NCBI GenBank assembly: GCA_022059125.1
Contig: JAEUWY010000016.1
Span: 992,001 to 1,056,000 of the forward strand
Direction of reading: 5' to 3'
Origin: Corynespora cassiicola
Taxonomy: Eukaryota; Ascomycota; Dothideomycetes; Pleosporales; Corynesporascaceae
Length of the DNA: 64,000 nt
Position numbers and translations under genes: made by a program. Shown piece by piece: positions 46,869 through 57,840 of the stretch; the stretch's first letter is position 1; each line of letters opens with the position of its first letter. The notes below the pieces were generated by a model. It saw only the letters and a list, made by a program, of their open reading frames with translations. It had not been told where the DNA came from and ran no database searches.

Positions 46869-49411
46869 CTAGAACAAATCTAGCAGGTCTTGGGTGCTCT
46901 TCTTTGCAGGCTGTCCACCCATCTGTTGGTTAGGCGGCGGAGGTTGACTTGCGTCACCCAGGCTCATTCCCTGGAATCCGTTCATAATATCATCGTTTGT
47001 CATTGGGGCGCTAGCAGGAGCACCCGCGCCACTTGCGCCTCCGCTGTCTCCAAACAAGCCCATTAGGTCGTCCATGGTAGATACCGGTGCGTTTCCGGCC
47101 GCGGGGGAAGCCACCCGCTGCGGCGTGCCCGCAAGACCCTCCAAGCCCGACTGCCCCGAGGTCGGTTCCTTTTGCATAGAGGCTGGTGCTGAACCGTCGA
47201 AATCGATATCCAATAGGTTCTCCACATTTGACTGTTGCGGTGCTTGGCCGCCTGAGATGGCCGCCGTGACGGCCGCTGCGGCGATGGGGTTTTCCCTTGC
47301 TTCCTGCTGTTGCTCTCTGCACTAGCATTAGCAAATGGGCTGCGAGAGGAGAGGCAATGTACATACTCGATGGCAGCTTTTTGCATGGCCTCCGCACCGA
47401 ACCTTCCCTGTCCCAAAAAGGCCTCGGGGGGCTTGTGATACACCGAAGCGAGAGTTGAAAGTTCAGTGAGCAGCTGCTCCAACAGCTGTGGAGGCAGTGA
47501 CTGAATGGTGGAGGTGATGGGAGGCTTGTCGGACAGGACAATGTTCTGGGCACTATTAGCAGCTTTTATTGATAGAAGGCGGGGACACTCACCTTGGCGA
47601 TCTGAGGGTCGCTGGAGAGCAATCGCCAATAGACGTAGGCTCGGTCGCGGATGTCGGGGTTGTCGTTCTCCGCTGTTGCAGCCTGAAGAACCTTTTGGAC
47701 GAGGCCTTGAGACTGGTCCGGCTTTTTCAAGAAAAGTTTGACCACTGCAGTGAGGATCTGCATTTGGACTTGAGTAAACTCCTCACCAAAACCATCGACG
47801 AAGCTCGAGAGAATGTCCCCAGCGTTGTTGATCTTCTCAGCGTATTCTCCAACGATCCAGATAAGAGATGCCCTGGCGTTGGGCTCATCTAGTTCGTCGA
47901 TGCATTGACAAAGAGTCGGTATTATTCCCTCATATCCTGGGTACCTCCGGAAGATGTCCTTGATGACCACAACAGCCTCCTGGACTACATAGTTGACCTT
48001 GGTGTTGATCAAATCCAGGAGCGTATTGACACACTTTTCACTGGCGCTCTCGATCTTGATCGCGACTTGACCGATGGCTTTGACTGCCCTTCTGACAAAG
48101 TCCATGTCGACTTCCATGGCGTACTCTTTGAGTTCGGCAAGCAATTGGTCCACGTTCTTGTCGTTTGCGATTCGCACCATAATCTCAAGTTTTTGCAGCT
48201 TCAGATAAGGCGGGTCGTTGTATTTGCAGAAGAAGACGCGCATCTCTTTGCTGAGGATATCAGATTGCTTCTGCAATAAGAGATCGATATTCCTAAGTGC
48301 GACATATTGGACTTCAGGGGCGGAGGAAACAAGCGTGACTGGCAAAGTTAGCAAAGACCACCAAGAATGTGAGACTATAATACCTAGTGGTGGCGCCATC
48401 TTCTTAGTGTACGACTTTGTTAATTCCGGCGAGCAATATTTCATGTGAAGGAAGACAACCTTAACGGCTGCCAGTACCACACTTGGGTTGACGTGCTGAA
48501 ATTGCGGCGAGACGCGCTCGCAGATATGCTCGGCCTCCTTGACATCTGCCGCCTTGTAGTCTGCCAGAGTGGTCAATATAGTTACTCGACCCCACTCCGT
48601 ACATTCGTTCAGTGCCATGAGCATCTTCTTCAAAGTGGTGGGGGTAATGTTGAAAGCGTTTATTTCAGGTGATGTTTCCTGGATCTCCACGAGTGCAGTA
48701 ACGCAGTTGGCGACGACCATCGGATTAGGGTCTCCAATCATTTCCTGCAGCTGTTCCAGGAATCCGTTCTCTAGACACATCGGAGGGTTGAGATCATAAA
48801 GCTTGGCCACGCATAGAGCGGCGGTTTTCCTAACGTATGGCGACTCGTCCCGGAGTGTTTTCCGGAGTGGCTCCTCCATATAATCCACCATTTTGTCGAC
48901 ACGAATGCAACCCATTGTCCGTATAGCCAATGCGCGGATAAGTGGATTTGGATCTTCGGAATCTTGGACGAATGTATTTACTGCGAGAATACACAGGTCG
49001 GGGTGCGATTTTGCGTAATTCCTGTAGATTTCTAGTCAAAACATGCGCTTTTTCGCGAGGTCCAGAATACGCACATGAGATAAAGGTACACCAGCTTCTT
49101 CTGGTCTAGGTCGCCGGTCGCGATGTTCTTGAGTACGTCGGGGAAAAGCGCAGACACATCCTTGCCCAAAGTCATGGACATGATGGTCTTCTGAATGGCC
49201 TCTTTCCTACTCTGGTCTTAATACAAGTCGCCTGCCATGGGCGGTGTGGATTGGGCGCTCACCGTTCGTAGGCATACTGGGAACTGTGGCCAGTCAGTTT
49301 CGCGGCGTCGCAGGAACATTCATGAAGCTCTTACACCAGGCCTGCCCGCAGCTCAAACGTCTCTCCCTTCCTTGGGACCGCAAAGGCGCCCCTGATCCTG
49401 CTGACCGCCAT
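46869..49411 (-). CDS. apl2: AP-1-type adaptor complex beta subunit (beta adaptin)
   Basis: Seven exons: 49411-49335, 49283-49263, 49206-49075, 49021-48384, 48338-47593, 47545-47367 and 47316-46869, all joining in phase to about 746 residues. [20 protein letters not shown] starts the trunk, an all-helical HEAT/armadillo repeat domain (about 10-600). Near-invariant segments include [52 protein letters not shown] and [13 protein letters not shown]. The hinge carries a clathrin box, LLDID in [10 protein letters not shown], plus [10 protein letters not shown] and a C-terminal DLLDLF. No folded ear domain follows, as in fungal AP-1 beta (Apl2). It should link clathrin to cargo at the trans-Golgi/endosome. 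AP-2 beta is the alternative. Confidence 0.93.
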
Positions 49412-50239
49412 CTCTACACTTCAGAAGCGACAGCGGCAGGCTAGCCCCTCATGCAACTGTGTTCGAATGCGGCGGCGAGCAATCGGCCAGGTCGGAGCGG
49501 ATAGCGGTGGCACAGGTTTTGGGAGCTTCGGAGGGTATCTGGATTTGGCCGAGACGCGAACTTGGAAGAGTGGAGAGGGAGGGAGGGTCGAGCGACTAAA
49601 GTTCGAAGTCGAAGTCGCGGAGCCTGGCCCTCGTTCAGAGGCGATGCCACATCGGTCCGTGCGCAAACGTCAACCTCAAAGCTCCAGGCCAGCCACCCAA
49701 CTCCGACATTCCCAAACACTGCGCAAATGGTGAGCATTATCCTCGTGCAACTCGCGAATCTCATGATTGATTACGTTCTAGCCTTCAAATCTCCCAAATT
49801 TACGGCGTCTGTTCGTTGAGGCACGCTCAGAGGCCGAGGAGAGCGCCTATTCCAGGAATGCCGTAAGCTGCATCAACTTGGATCCTCTTGGATCACTATT
49901 GACTGATGACGATAGTTTTATAATTTAGTGATTTTCATGTCCTCTGTGGCCGCTTTTAGCCTGGTTGCCCAACGCATGGCCTCTCCAAAGACCGTCACAG
50001 CTTGAAATGATGGGACTGGGGCTAAAGCACAAAGAAGAGTGTACGATCCAAGATAGATGAGCGCAAGACAATCAAGCAATATGGGTATCAATTCGAATAA
50101 TAAAAGTGCAAGGTGGTAATCAAACGCCGAACTATGGACATGCTTTTCCTCCTGTAATTATTACAATCCCCGCGAACCAATCGCACCTTTTCCGCGCTTC
50201 AAATAGTCCTACATGTTGGCGCAGACATTGTCTACCAGT
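49412..50239. other. Spacer between tandem minus-strand genes
   Basis: About 830 bases with the beta adaptin promoter on the left and the 3' UTR of the HIRIP3-like gene on the right. No gene seen. Confidence 0.5.
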
Positions 50240-51526
50240 TTACTCTGAATCATCACCAACATCGTCGTCATCATCTTCTGATTCCGGCTTTGCATCATCA
50301 TCTTCGTCGTCTTGATCGTCGTCGCTCACATCTTTTCCGCCTATACCATCCAGCTCGTCGTCGTCATCTTGCACGGTGACGGTCCAGACGTTTCCCCTGT
50401 TGAGGCGGCGCCTGGGTCTCCCGGCAGGTTCGGCTTCTTCTTTCTTCCCCCACGCAAGCTCGCCCTGTTTAATTTCTTCCAAGTCTTTGGCGAATTCGCG
50501 TTCCTCCTTGATGCGGGCAGCTTTCTCGTTCGAGTATTTGCCATCCATGCCTGCGTCTTTCAGCATGCCCTTGAGATGCCTGATCTTTTCCTTTGCTGTA
50601 TCACACTTGGCGAGCTCTTTGGACCAGACTTTGCGAATGCCGCACTTGATCAGCCAGCCTTGCAAGCGTTTGATCTCCGCTTGATCTGGATCTTCTTCGC
50701 CCTTGGCTTTGGCTTTGGTGGTTCTGGCCTTTGGTTTGGCTGCCTTTGGCTCCTTCGCTCGTTTCTCGGCTGGCGTCTTCTTCTGGCGCTTCTTCTTGGT
50801 TGGCTCTTCGTCTATCAAGCTGGACAGCTCGCTCTCCGAGAGGTCTGCTTTGGTATCGGCGGGTGCTGCAGGCTCTGGTGCCTTGACTGGTGCGGCCTTT
50901 CCAGGCTCCTCTTCGTCATCCGAGTCCTCTACCACCACCTTCTTTCCTCGTCGCGCGGCAGAATTGCTTGCTTTGGTAGGCTTTTTCGGAGGTTCGCTGT
51001 CATCTGATAGACCACCTTCATCGTCGTTCGCGATGGCAGGAGCATCCGACATGACCACGTCCGATTCCTCGTCGGAAGAGACCTTCTTCCTCCGCTTCTG
51101 GGACTTCTTAGCAGGCGCGGCTGGCTTTCTTTTCACGCCGCGGGTGGTCTCGGTGGCAGCCTTTGCCTTCTTTGGGGCTGGCTTGGCCTTTGCGGCCTTC
51201 TTCGGGGGTTCTGGGTCGGCTGCAGCGGTAGCATCGTCGCCGCAGTATTTGTCCTGCTGTTGTTAGCTATACATGTCTTTCTGGGACCAATTGGTTTTGT
51301 ACAGGCTTACAAAGGCCTCGCCGATGATGTCTTGGCTCTTCTTCTTCCAGGCGGCGTCCTTGAAGAATCCCGGGTGCAGTCCGAGCTTGCCCTCCGCCTG
51401 CGCGCGCACACGCTTCACAGTCAGATTTTCGGGGTCTCCTTCCTTGTGGATGGCGATGACGACATCGCGGAGGGTGCTCGCGAGGGTGGCTTCGGACGGG
51501 AGGTCAGCTGTCTCGGAATCAGACAT
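50240..51526 (-). CDS. HIRIP3-like histone chaperone with N-terminal DEK_C-like domain
   Basis: Two exons, 51526-51311 and 51256-50240, give about 410 residues; the acceptor could also lie three bases further in. Residues 10-75 (TLRDVVIAIHKEG, LTVKRVRAQAEGKLGL) look like a DEK C-terminal-type domain. A long disordered Lys/Ala/Pro and Asp/Glu/Ser region follows, with basic clusters such as KKSQKRRKKV. Then a compact domain begins IKRLQGWLIKCGIRKVWSKEL and continues LKGMLKDAGMDGKYS. Its order and residues resemble human HIRIP3, a histone H2A-H2B chaperone with a CHZ motif. The C-terminus is a polyacidic tail. A nuclear histone-chaperone role is likely; the family assignment rests on the RLxxWLIxCGIRKVW block. 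It is divergent from TPS1. Confidence 0.82.
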
Positions 51527-52452
51527 GGCTGCGCGTGGATGGCGGGCGGCAGCGTCAACACGCACTCTCACGCGTTTGCTGGTCTGGGGGAGCGAGCGAT
51601 GCCTGAGGGCGCGGGCTTAGCTGCAGCGCCGGGGCCGGGGGCTAGACGTGCGGTCACGTGAGGCCGACTGGCGGGCGGGCGGGCGGGCGGGAGGGCGCCC
51701 AATGGCGGCGGTGGGAGCTGCAGTGCAACCCTTGGAGAAGAAAGGAACAGGGCCGGACGATTGTAAAAGACTCCGTCCGCCTCGTCCCCTGCGAGCCCCC
51801 AGAAATCCTGGACGGATGGCCAAAGCCGCGCTGGAGCCCGTCTCTTGTTGGCTTGCTGCGCTGGCTGCTAACCGTCGTCTGGCCTGTCGAGGCTTGCAAC
51901 ACGCCCCCGGCCACTGAGGGCCCCGCGCCGCGCTGAGGGAGCACCGACGTCACAGTTATTATTTGCGCGCCCGTCTCTCACCATGGCCACGCCTGCACCC
52001 TTTTCCCACCGCCCGCCTTCACCTCGAGTCTCCACTCCGACGCCGTCCCTCAGCTCTTTTCCGCTCCCGCCAAACCCGCGCCCGAGTCCGCCAAAACGCC
52101 ATCCTGCGCGTGCTTCTAGCTTAGCCCAAATCCCATAAAATATTCCTTGGCGTGCAGCGCCGTCCCGCTCCCCTACTCCGACTTCACGCTATCGCCGAAT
52201 CTGCGAGAAGCTTCACAGCACCCAATATCATACTGTCGTCACCCGCGACTACAGCGCGGCCCGGGGTCCTGGTTTTATCCACCCACACTAGAGCCCCTCC
52301 AGCTGGAAACTCGGTCCTTGCCCTCGACTTCTTCGACCTTCTTCGACAAACTTTAAGAGCCCCTCCCCGCTTGAGCAGTCCGGCTCTTCCCCCCCTCACC
52401 CTCGAGTCCACTCTTGCTGCACTCTCGGCACCTGCGCAGCATTCTTAACAAC
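51527..52452. other. Divergent promoter region, HIRIP3-like gene and TPS1
   Basis: About 930 bases of pyrimidine-rich DNA between divergent starts. GGCG repeats lie at 51670-51695. CCCCT cores (STRE-like) occur on the TPS1 side at 52294-52298 and 52360-52364, but in C-rich DNA these could be chance. ATAAAATA at about 52134 is a possible TATA-like site for TPS1. Confidence 0.4.
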
Positions 52453-54268
52453 ATGTCCCTACCCGACAAACCCACCAAGTTGGTGCGGCGCCATACCACC
52501 GAAGGCCGCCTGCTCCTCGTCTCCAACCGTCTCCCCATCACCATCAAGCGCTCCGAGGACGGCAAGTATGATTTCTCCATGTCCTCCGGAGGTCTGGTCA
52601 GCGGACTGAGTGGCCTTTCAAAATCCACCAAGTTCCAATGGTATGGCTGGCCCGGACTCGAGGTTCCCGAGGAGGAAGTCGGCCACCTCAAGGAGCAACT
52701 CTACAAGGAACACAGCGCAGTCCCCATCATGCTCGACGACGAACTGGCCGACCGCCACTATAACGGCTTCTCGAGTAGGTATCTTGACACCGAGCATTTC
52801 TTATATGCTAACTTCTCAGACTCGATCTTGTGGCCGCTCTTCCACTACCACCCCGGCGAGATCACCTTCGACGAGTCCGCATGGCAGGCATATACTGAGG
52901 CCAACCGCCTGTTTGCCAAGGCTATTGCAAAGGACGTCCAAGATAACGACATGGTCTGGGTCCACGACTACCACCTCATGCTTCTCCCCGCCATGTTGCG
53001 TGAGGAGATTGGCTCGTCAAAGAAGAATGTCAAGCTCGGCTTCTTCCTGCACACGCCCTTCCCTAGCTCAGAGATCTACCGCATCCTCCCCGTCCGCAAT
53101 GACGTCCTTCTTGGTGTTCTCCACTGCGATCTGATCGGTTTCCACACTTATGACTACGCGCGTCACTTCTTGAGTAGCTGCTCGCGCATCCTGTAAGTGA
53201 TCCCTGAATCTCACGCTTGAGCTTGAGCCTGTACTAATGACCTGTCAGTGGTCTTGCAACGACCCCCAATGGCGTCGAGTTCCAGGGCAAGGTCGTCACT
53301 GTCGGCGCATTCCCCATCGGCATTGACCCCGAGAAGTTTGACGAGGGCTTGAAGAAGCCAAAGGTGCAGGAGCGCATTGCGACTCTTGAGCGCAAGTTTC
53401 AGGGTGTGAAACTCATCGTTGGTGTCGATCGTCTTGATTACATCAAGGGCGTGCCCCAGAAACTTCATGCTTTGGAGGTCTTCCTCACTGAGCATCCTGA
53501 GTGGATTGGAAAGGTTGTGCTTGTCCAAGTCGCCGTTCCTAGTCGCCAGGATGTCGAGGAGTACCAAAACCTCCGGGCTGTCGTTAACGAGCTCGTTGGT
53601 CGCATCAATGGCAAGTTTGGCACGGTTGAATTTATGCCGATTCACTTTATGCACAAATCAGTCTCCTTTGATGAACTGATTGCGCTGTACTCTGTCTCGG
53701 ATGTCTGCCTTGTCTCTTCCACGCGTGACGGAATGAACTTGGTATCCTACGAGTACATAGCCACCCAAGAGCAGCGCCATGGTGTCATGGTCTTGTCCGA
53801 GTTCACTGGTGCTGCCCAGAGCCTGAACGGAAGTTTGATCGTGAACCCGTGGAACACTGAGGAACTTGCCGATGCCATCCACGATGCCGTCACTATGGGC
53901 GACGAACAGCGCAAGCTGAACTACCAGAAGCTTTCCAAATACGTCCGCAAGTACACCAGGTTAGTTTTTCTCTACTCCACATTTTCACCCATCTGCTAAC
54001 AGCATACAGTGCCTGGTGGGGTCAATCCTTTGTCAACGAGTTGACTAGAATCTCTGAGCAAGCCGAGCGCAAGGTGAAGTTCCGCCGTGCCTCTGCCGCC
54101 GAGAGTGTATCGACGGCCCAACGCCCCGACGTCGCTCGCTCCGCCACCGCCCCCGGTCCCGCCGACGCAATTGCAGAAGACGACAAGACGCCCGGTGAGA
54201 ACGTAGCAGCCCCCGCCGGCGACGCCTCTCAGCAGACAACCCTCCCCATCCAAACCAAGGAGCCCTAA
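52453..54268 (+). CDS. tps1: Alpha,alpha-trehalose-phosphate synthase (UDP-forming), TPS1
   Basis: Four exons, 52453-52774, 52820-53192, 53249-53959 and 54010-54268, give about 554 residues. The GT20 fold is complete: LLLVSNRLPITIKR and SSGGLVSGL near the N-terminus, YGWPG, VWVHDYHLMLLPAMLR, FFLHTPFPSSEIYR, GVDRLDYIKGVPQK, and SSTRDGMNLVSYEYIA. It joins UDP-glucose and glucose-6-phosphate into trehalose-6-phosphate in the cytosol, the first step of trehalose synthesis, and controls glycolytic flux in yeasts. There is no C-terminal phosphatase domain, so it is TPS1 and not TPS2. After about residue 475 the tail is low-complexity Ala/Pro/Glu, longer than in yeast and probably dispensable for catalysis. 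Confidence 0.97.
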
Positions 54269-55365
54269 GTACATCAGGCGTGCAGTTGTAGCTTTTCAGC
54301 ATCACATGATCACGCATTTGCATTTGGCATCTGGGTAGCAACGGGCGTCACGAGGGATTTGCAAATGGGTTCCATAGCATGGGAGTTTCGGGCGGTCAAA
54401 CTTGAGGGGATTCTTTGTTCCCTGTCTTTTCTTTTCTTCGGGTTTTTAGTGTGGATGGTATGGTGGGGGAGTGGTGCTCGGACACTTCCTGGGTTCCTGG
54501 CTTGGCTTTTCTCTCCCTGATGAGTGGGTGGGAGTCGTACATACACCCTAGATTCCCATATGAAAGAAACATCATTCACACAGTTTGAAGGCGCACTCTA
54601 GGAATTCTTTGGCTTCTTTTTTTCGCTGAGGGGGTGAGTACTACCTGTGGAGAACCCCGGAAGTTTTTGCGAGACGTTGGGGGGGGGGGGGGTTGGATGA
54701 GAAATACCCTCCCTTTCTTCATTCATCCTAGTTTGCAATGCTCGGTTTACCCGGTGATGTCGGGCTACCTGTGCGCTTTGAGCTGTCTGCCATGGTGAGT
54801 GGGTGGGGGGGTGGGCTCGAAGTGCGACAATGCGCGGATTCTTGGTCGGGCGCGTGGCACGAGGACTGGCTTGATTACGGCTGCTCAGCTAGTGGGTTGT
54901 TGGTGTGCCTCAAGGACGTAGATCATGAAGCTTGTGAGGAGTGTTTGGATGGAGGGGTGGAGGGGTTGAGAGCGGGGTTATGTAGGTCGTTGTGACAATT
55001 TGCGAAAAAAACAAGGTTCTTCAAGAGCACGGTGGTTTTTTGTAGGGGACTGCGCCGCTCGTGCAGTTTACACAAACATGGGGGAGGGTGGTCTTGTGGC
55101 GGTTTCACGACATGAGAGCTCAAGAGTGTATAGGGTTGTTGGTAAAGGCTGGGCTTTTGATTGTTGCTGCCTGAAAATTAATAAAAAGAGGGGGGGAGGT
55201 GGATGAGAAAGGGAAATGGTTGCACGGGAGCGGGATGGGTCGGTGGCGTGTGTCATTGTGATGTCACGTGTCTCAGCACTTCAGGGTTTTGTTAGAGATT
55301 GGGGGTTTCAATAATTGTAGTTTGCTGGAATTTGAAACAAATGTCAAAACAACGTTATACTGCAG
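54269..55365. other. Spacer with G tract
   Basis: 3' flanks of convergent TPS1 and P450 genes, G/T-rich, with a 14-base G run at 54679-54692. The open frames are low-complexity. No gene seen. Confidence 0.5.
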
Positions 55366-57056
55366 CTACCTCCTTGAGACCACGACGCGTATGTCTTTTG
55401 TCGGTTTCCTCACTCCTGTCCCTGGAACCATAGATGGAAATTCCCAGGTCCCGTTTGCTGGCGCAATGTCCCACATACTGATAATTGCGGCTGACAATGC
55501 TATGATCTCTTTTTCCGCGAATGTCCTTCCTTTGCAGATAGCAGCACCCGAGCCCCATGGTTTCATTTTTCCGTAGCGAGCTACTAGTTTCCCAGAAGAA
55601 GGATCAGGCTCTAGAAATCGAGACGGATCAAACTTGTCTGGGTTTTCGTACACAGATGCATCGCGATTGTCAATCGAGAGCGCCGCAGAGACGAACATGC
55701 CTGGTTTGAGTTCATGACTCAGATGGCCGTCCTTGATGGTCATGGATCGTGCGACTTGGCGTATGGAAGTCGGCTCATTCACCAGACGGTATGTTTCGAA
55801 TATACAAGCCTTCAATAGCTGGCAATTTTTGGACAGGCCAGGTATGTCCAATGCTGTCAGCTCTCCGGGCGTGACCTTTGAGATGCTGAGGAATGGGTCT
55901 ATCTCTTCACGTATCTGTTTCAAGACGCCAGTCGTTGAATAAACATAGGCCAACAGCCAAAAGAGAACGGGTTGAGTATTCGCATTTTGGCCCCAAAGGA
56001 GTCCAAGATCACCAAATCCACGTTCTGGCATAGACCATCCATACTTCGCGTAGAGCCTGTTCCGCCCCAAAGCTGTTTCACTAACATCGGACATATCAGC
56101 GCCAAAATCGACCGGAAGGTCGTTCTGATACTGGTCAATTCTTTTGTATAGAGCTTCAATTTCGGATAAAAGGCGAGTGCGTGCCGCAAGTCCTTCTCTT
56201 ACAATCTTTAGTGGAGCCCATGAAGGTATGCCGATCATGAGCAAGGGAAATAGATCGTTGTCAAACTTCCAAAGATCGTCCAGAACTCTTTGATATCTCT
56301 CAAAGAAATCACTGCCGTATAGTTGAGGAATGGCAATGCTTGCTCCGAAATCTCGAGTTAGACTCTGGAGATTCGCTTCCACCTTCATCTTATCTCCGGG
56401 CTTAGTAGTCTCGATGACTTTGGTCTGCGCAGAGTGTTCCCAGCGTTTCATATGACGACGTTCAGAGCTGAAGGTCACAAAATCCTTCACATGTTCGGAT
56501 ATGCATGCCCTCTCCAAGGCTGCCGCGGCGGCGGTCTCGTTCAGAAATAATCTTTCAACGGGTCCTTTCAGGTCCACGAATGAAGCGTCAGATTTTTTCT
56601 TAAACTCTGGTGTGTCGACTCCACCAAATACCCGGGTAATAAGAGTATATTGTATTGGTGTAGCATCTAGGAATCGCGATGAATGCGACATGAGACGGTC
56701 AACATCAGGTAAATTTACAAGAACTTGGTGTTTTGAAGTAAATCCAAATAAAGAACCATTATTTCTGCGGAGCAAAGATCTGGTTTCGATGGTGTCAACT
56801 TTCTGTATAGGTGGTTGCGATGACAAATTACTCACAGTATATGGTGACCCAATCCGTTTCTAGGCAGGAGAAGATGAGAAGTCAATGCAACCTCAATTGT
56901 TGCCCAGACTGGGAAGATGGTGTAAGGCTTGCTTTTCATGAGCAGTTTGTAGATGAACAAAATGGTTATCGTAATGAGAAAGACGTTCAAAATCACATTC
57001 TGATCTTGTTGATGTGAAACCATCCCTCGGAAGTCACCGGCCCAAGCGGAAAACAT
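55366..57056 (-). CDS. Cytochrome P450 monooxygenase
   Basis: Two exons, 57056-56910 and 56859-55366, give about 546 residues. The first exon codes a membrane anchor (VILNVFLITITILFIYKLLM); joining at CCA|AAA gives IFPKRIGSPYTV, the usual proline-rich hinge. In the body, the I helix region is near LLWGQNANTQPVLFWLLAYV, the K-helix ExxR is ETYR, and the heme loop is WGSGAAICKG with the ligand cysteine at about 491. The heme motif departs from FxxGxRxCxG: Phe is Trp and Arg is Ala. This pattern, with the AN rather than acidic-Thr I helix, resembles the CYP7/CYP8-like fungal P450s (prostacyclin-synthase-like and 7-hydroxylase-like). The protein is ER-bound; the substrate is unknown. An amidohydrolase lies upstream on the same strand. 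Confidence 0.93.
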
Positions 57057-57840
57057 CTTGTTTTGTTGTCAGTTTGTTATCATAAAAGCCACTTGTAGTT
57101 TGCTTGTTTTTCAGTACGCAGAGATACAGGGCTACTCTTAGTGAGGAGTAAACGTGGTCGGCGGCTGCAGGTGTGGAAGTATTGATAAGTTGTGTCCCGA
57201 GCTTCGCCCCAACAGCAAATTTTTCCTCGGGGCACAAACCCAGGCAATTAGACCAACAGCCAAGCCATAAGCAGTTTCAGGCCTTATTGCCTCCCGTGTT
57301 GCTGTACCTAGGTAGTACGTGAACGCACAGACCCCGTAAGCGGACCAAACCCGGAAGAGCATAGATTGCTTCCTTGCCTCACCATCGCATGTAATTGTCT
57401 GTCTCTTGCATCTACGCCATGTTTGCAGAAAAATCACTTTGACACGCCGCTTATAATTACTTTCTCTTTATAGTCTCTCTTAATATGCTATCACAGCTTA
57501 ATCGATTTGGAATTCCTCGTTTATTCCATCGGAATAATGGGTCTCAACTCAACCACTATTCCACGCATCTAGAAGTGAAGAGATCAAGGTCTTTGCTACC
57601 ATTTTCCTATATACGACTGCCTCATAGCATTTGGAAAGAGATCCTAAAGTAAATTTAGACGTTGTAGGACGAATGATTTATAAGGGCTTTTAACGCCTGT
57701 GGATTTTTAGAGGGTAATTGGTGTAATTAGCTGAAGGGAATTCTGAGATCTTCCCTGATAAAATAAGTGTATAAACAGAACAAGTTGTTATCTTTTCAAA
57801 AATTTTACAATATGCTAGCAAACGAGAGCCAGTTAATCAT
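57057..57840. other. P450 promoter region with a possible gene remnant
   Basis: About 780 bases, AT-rich toward the right. A minus-strand frame at 57437-57138 (99 codons) contains a hydrophobic, protein-like stretch (AYGVCAFTYYLG, TAYGLAVGLIAWVCAP) but has no convincing continuation. It could be an exon remnant or chance. Confidence 0.35.

Noticed and set aside
52294..52364. Two CCCCT stress-response-like cores upstream of TPS1
   Set aside because: Noted as possible, but the sequence is so C-rich and so close to the coding start that they may be chance or part of the 5' UTR.
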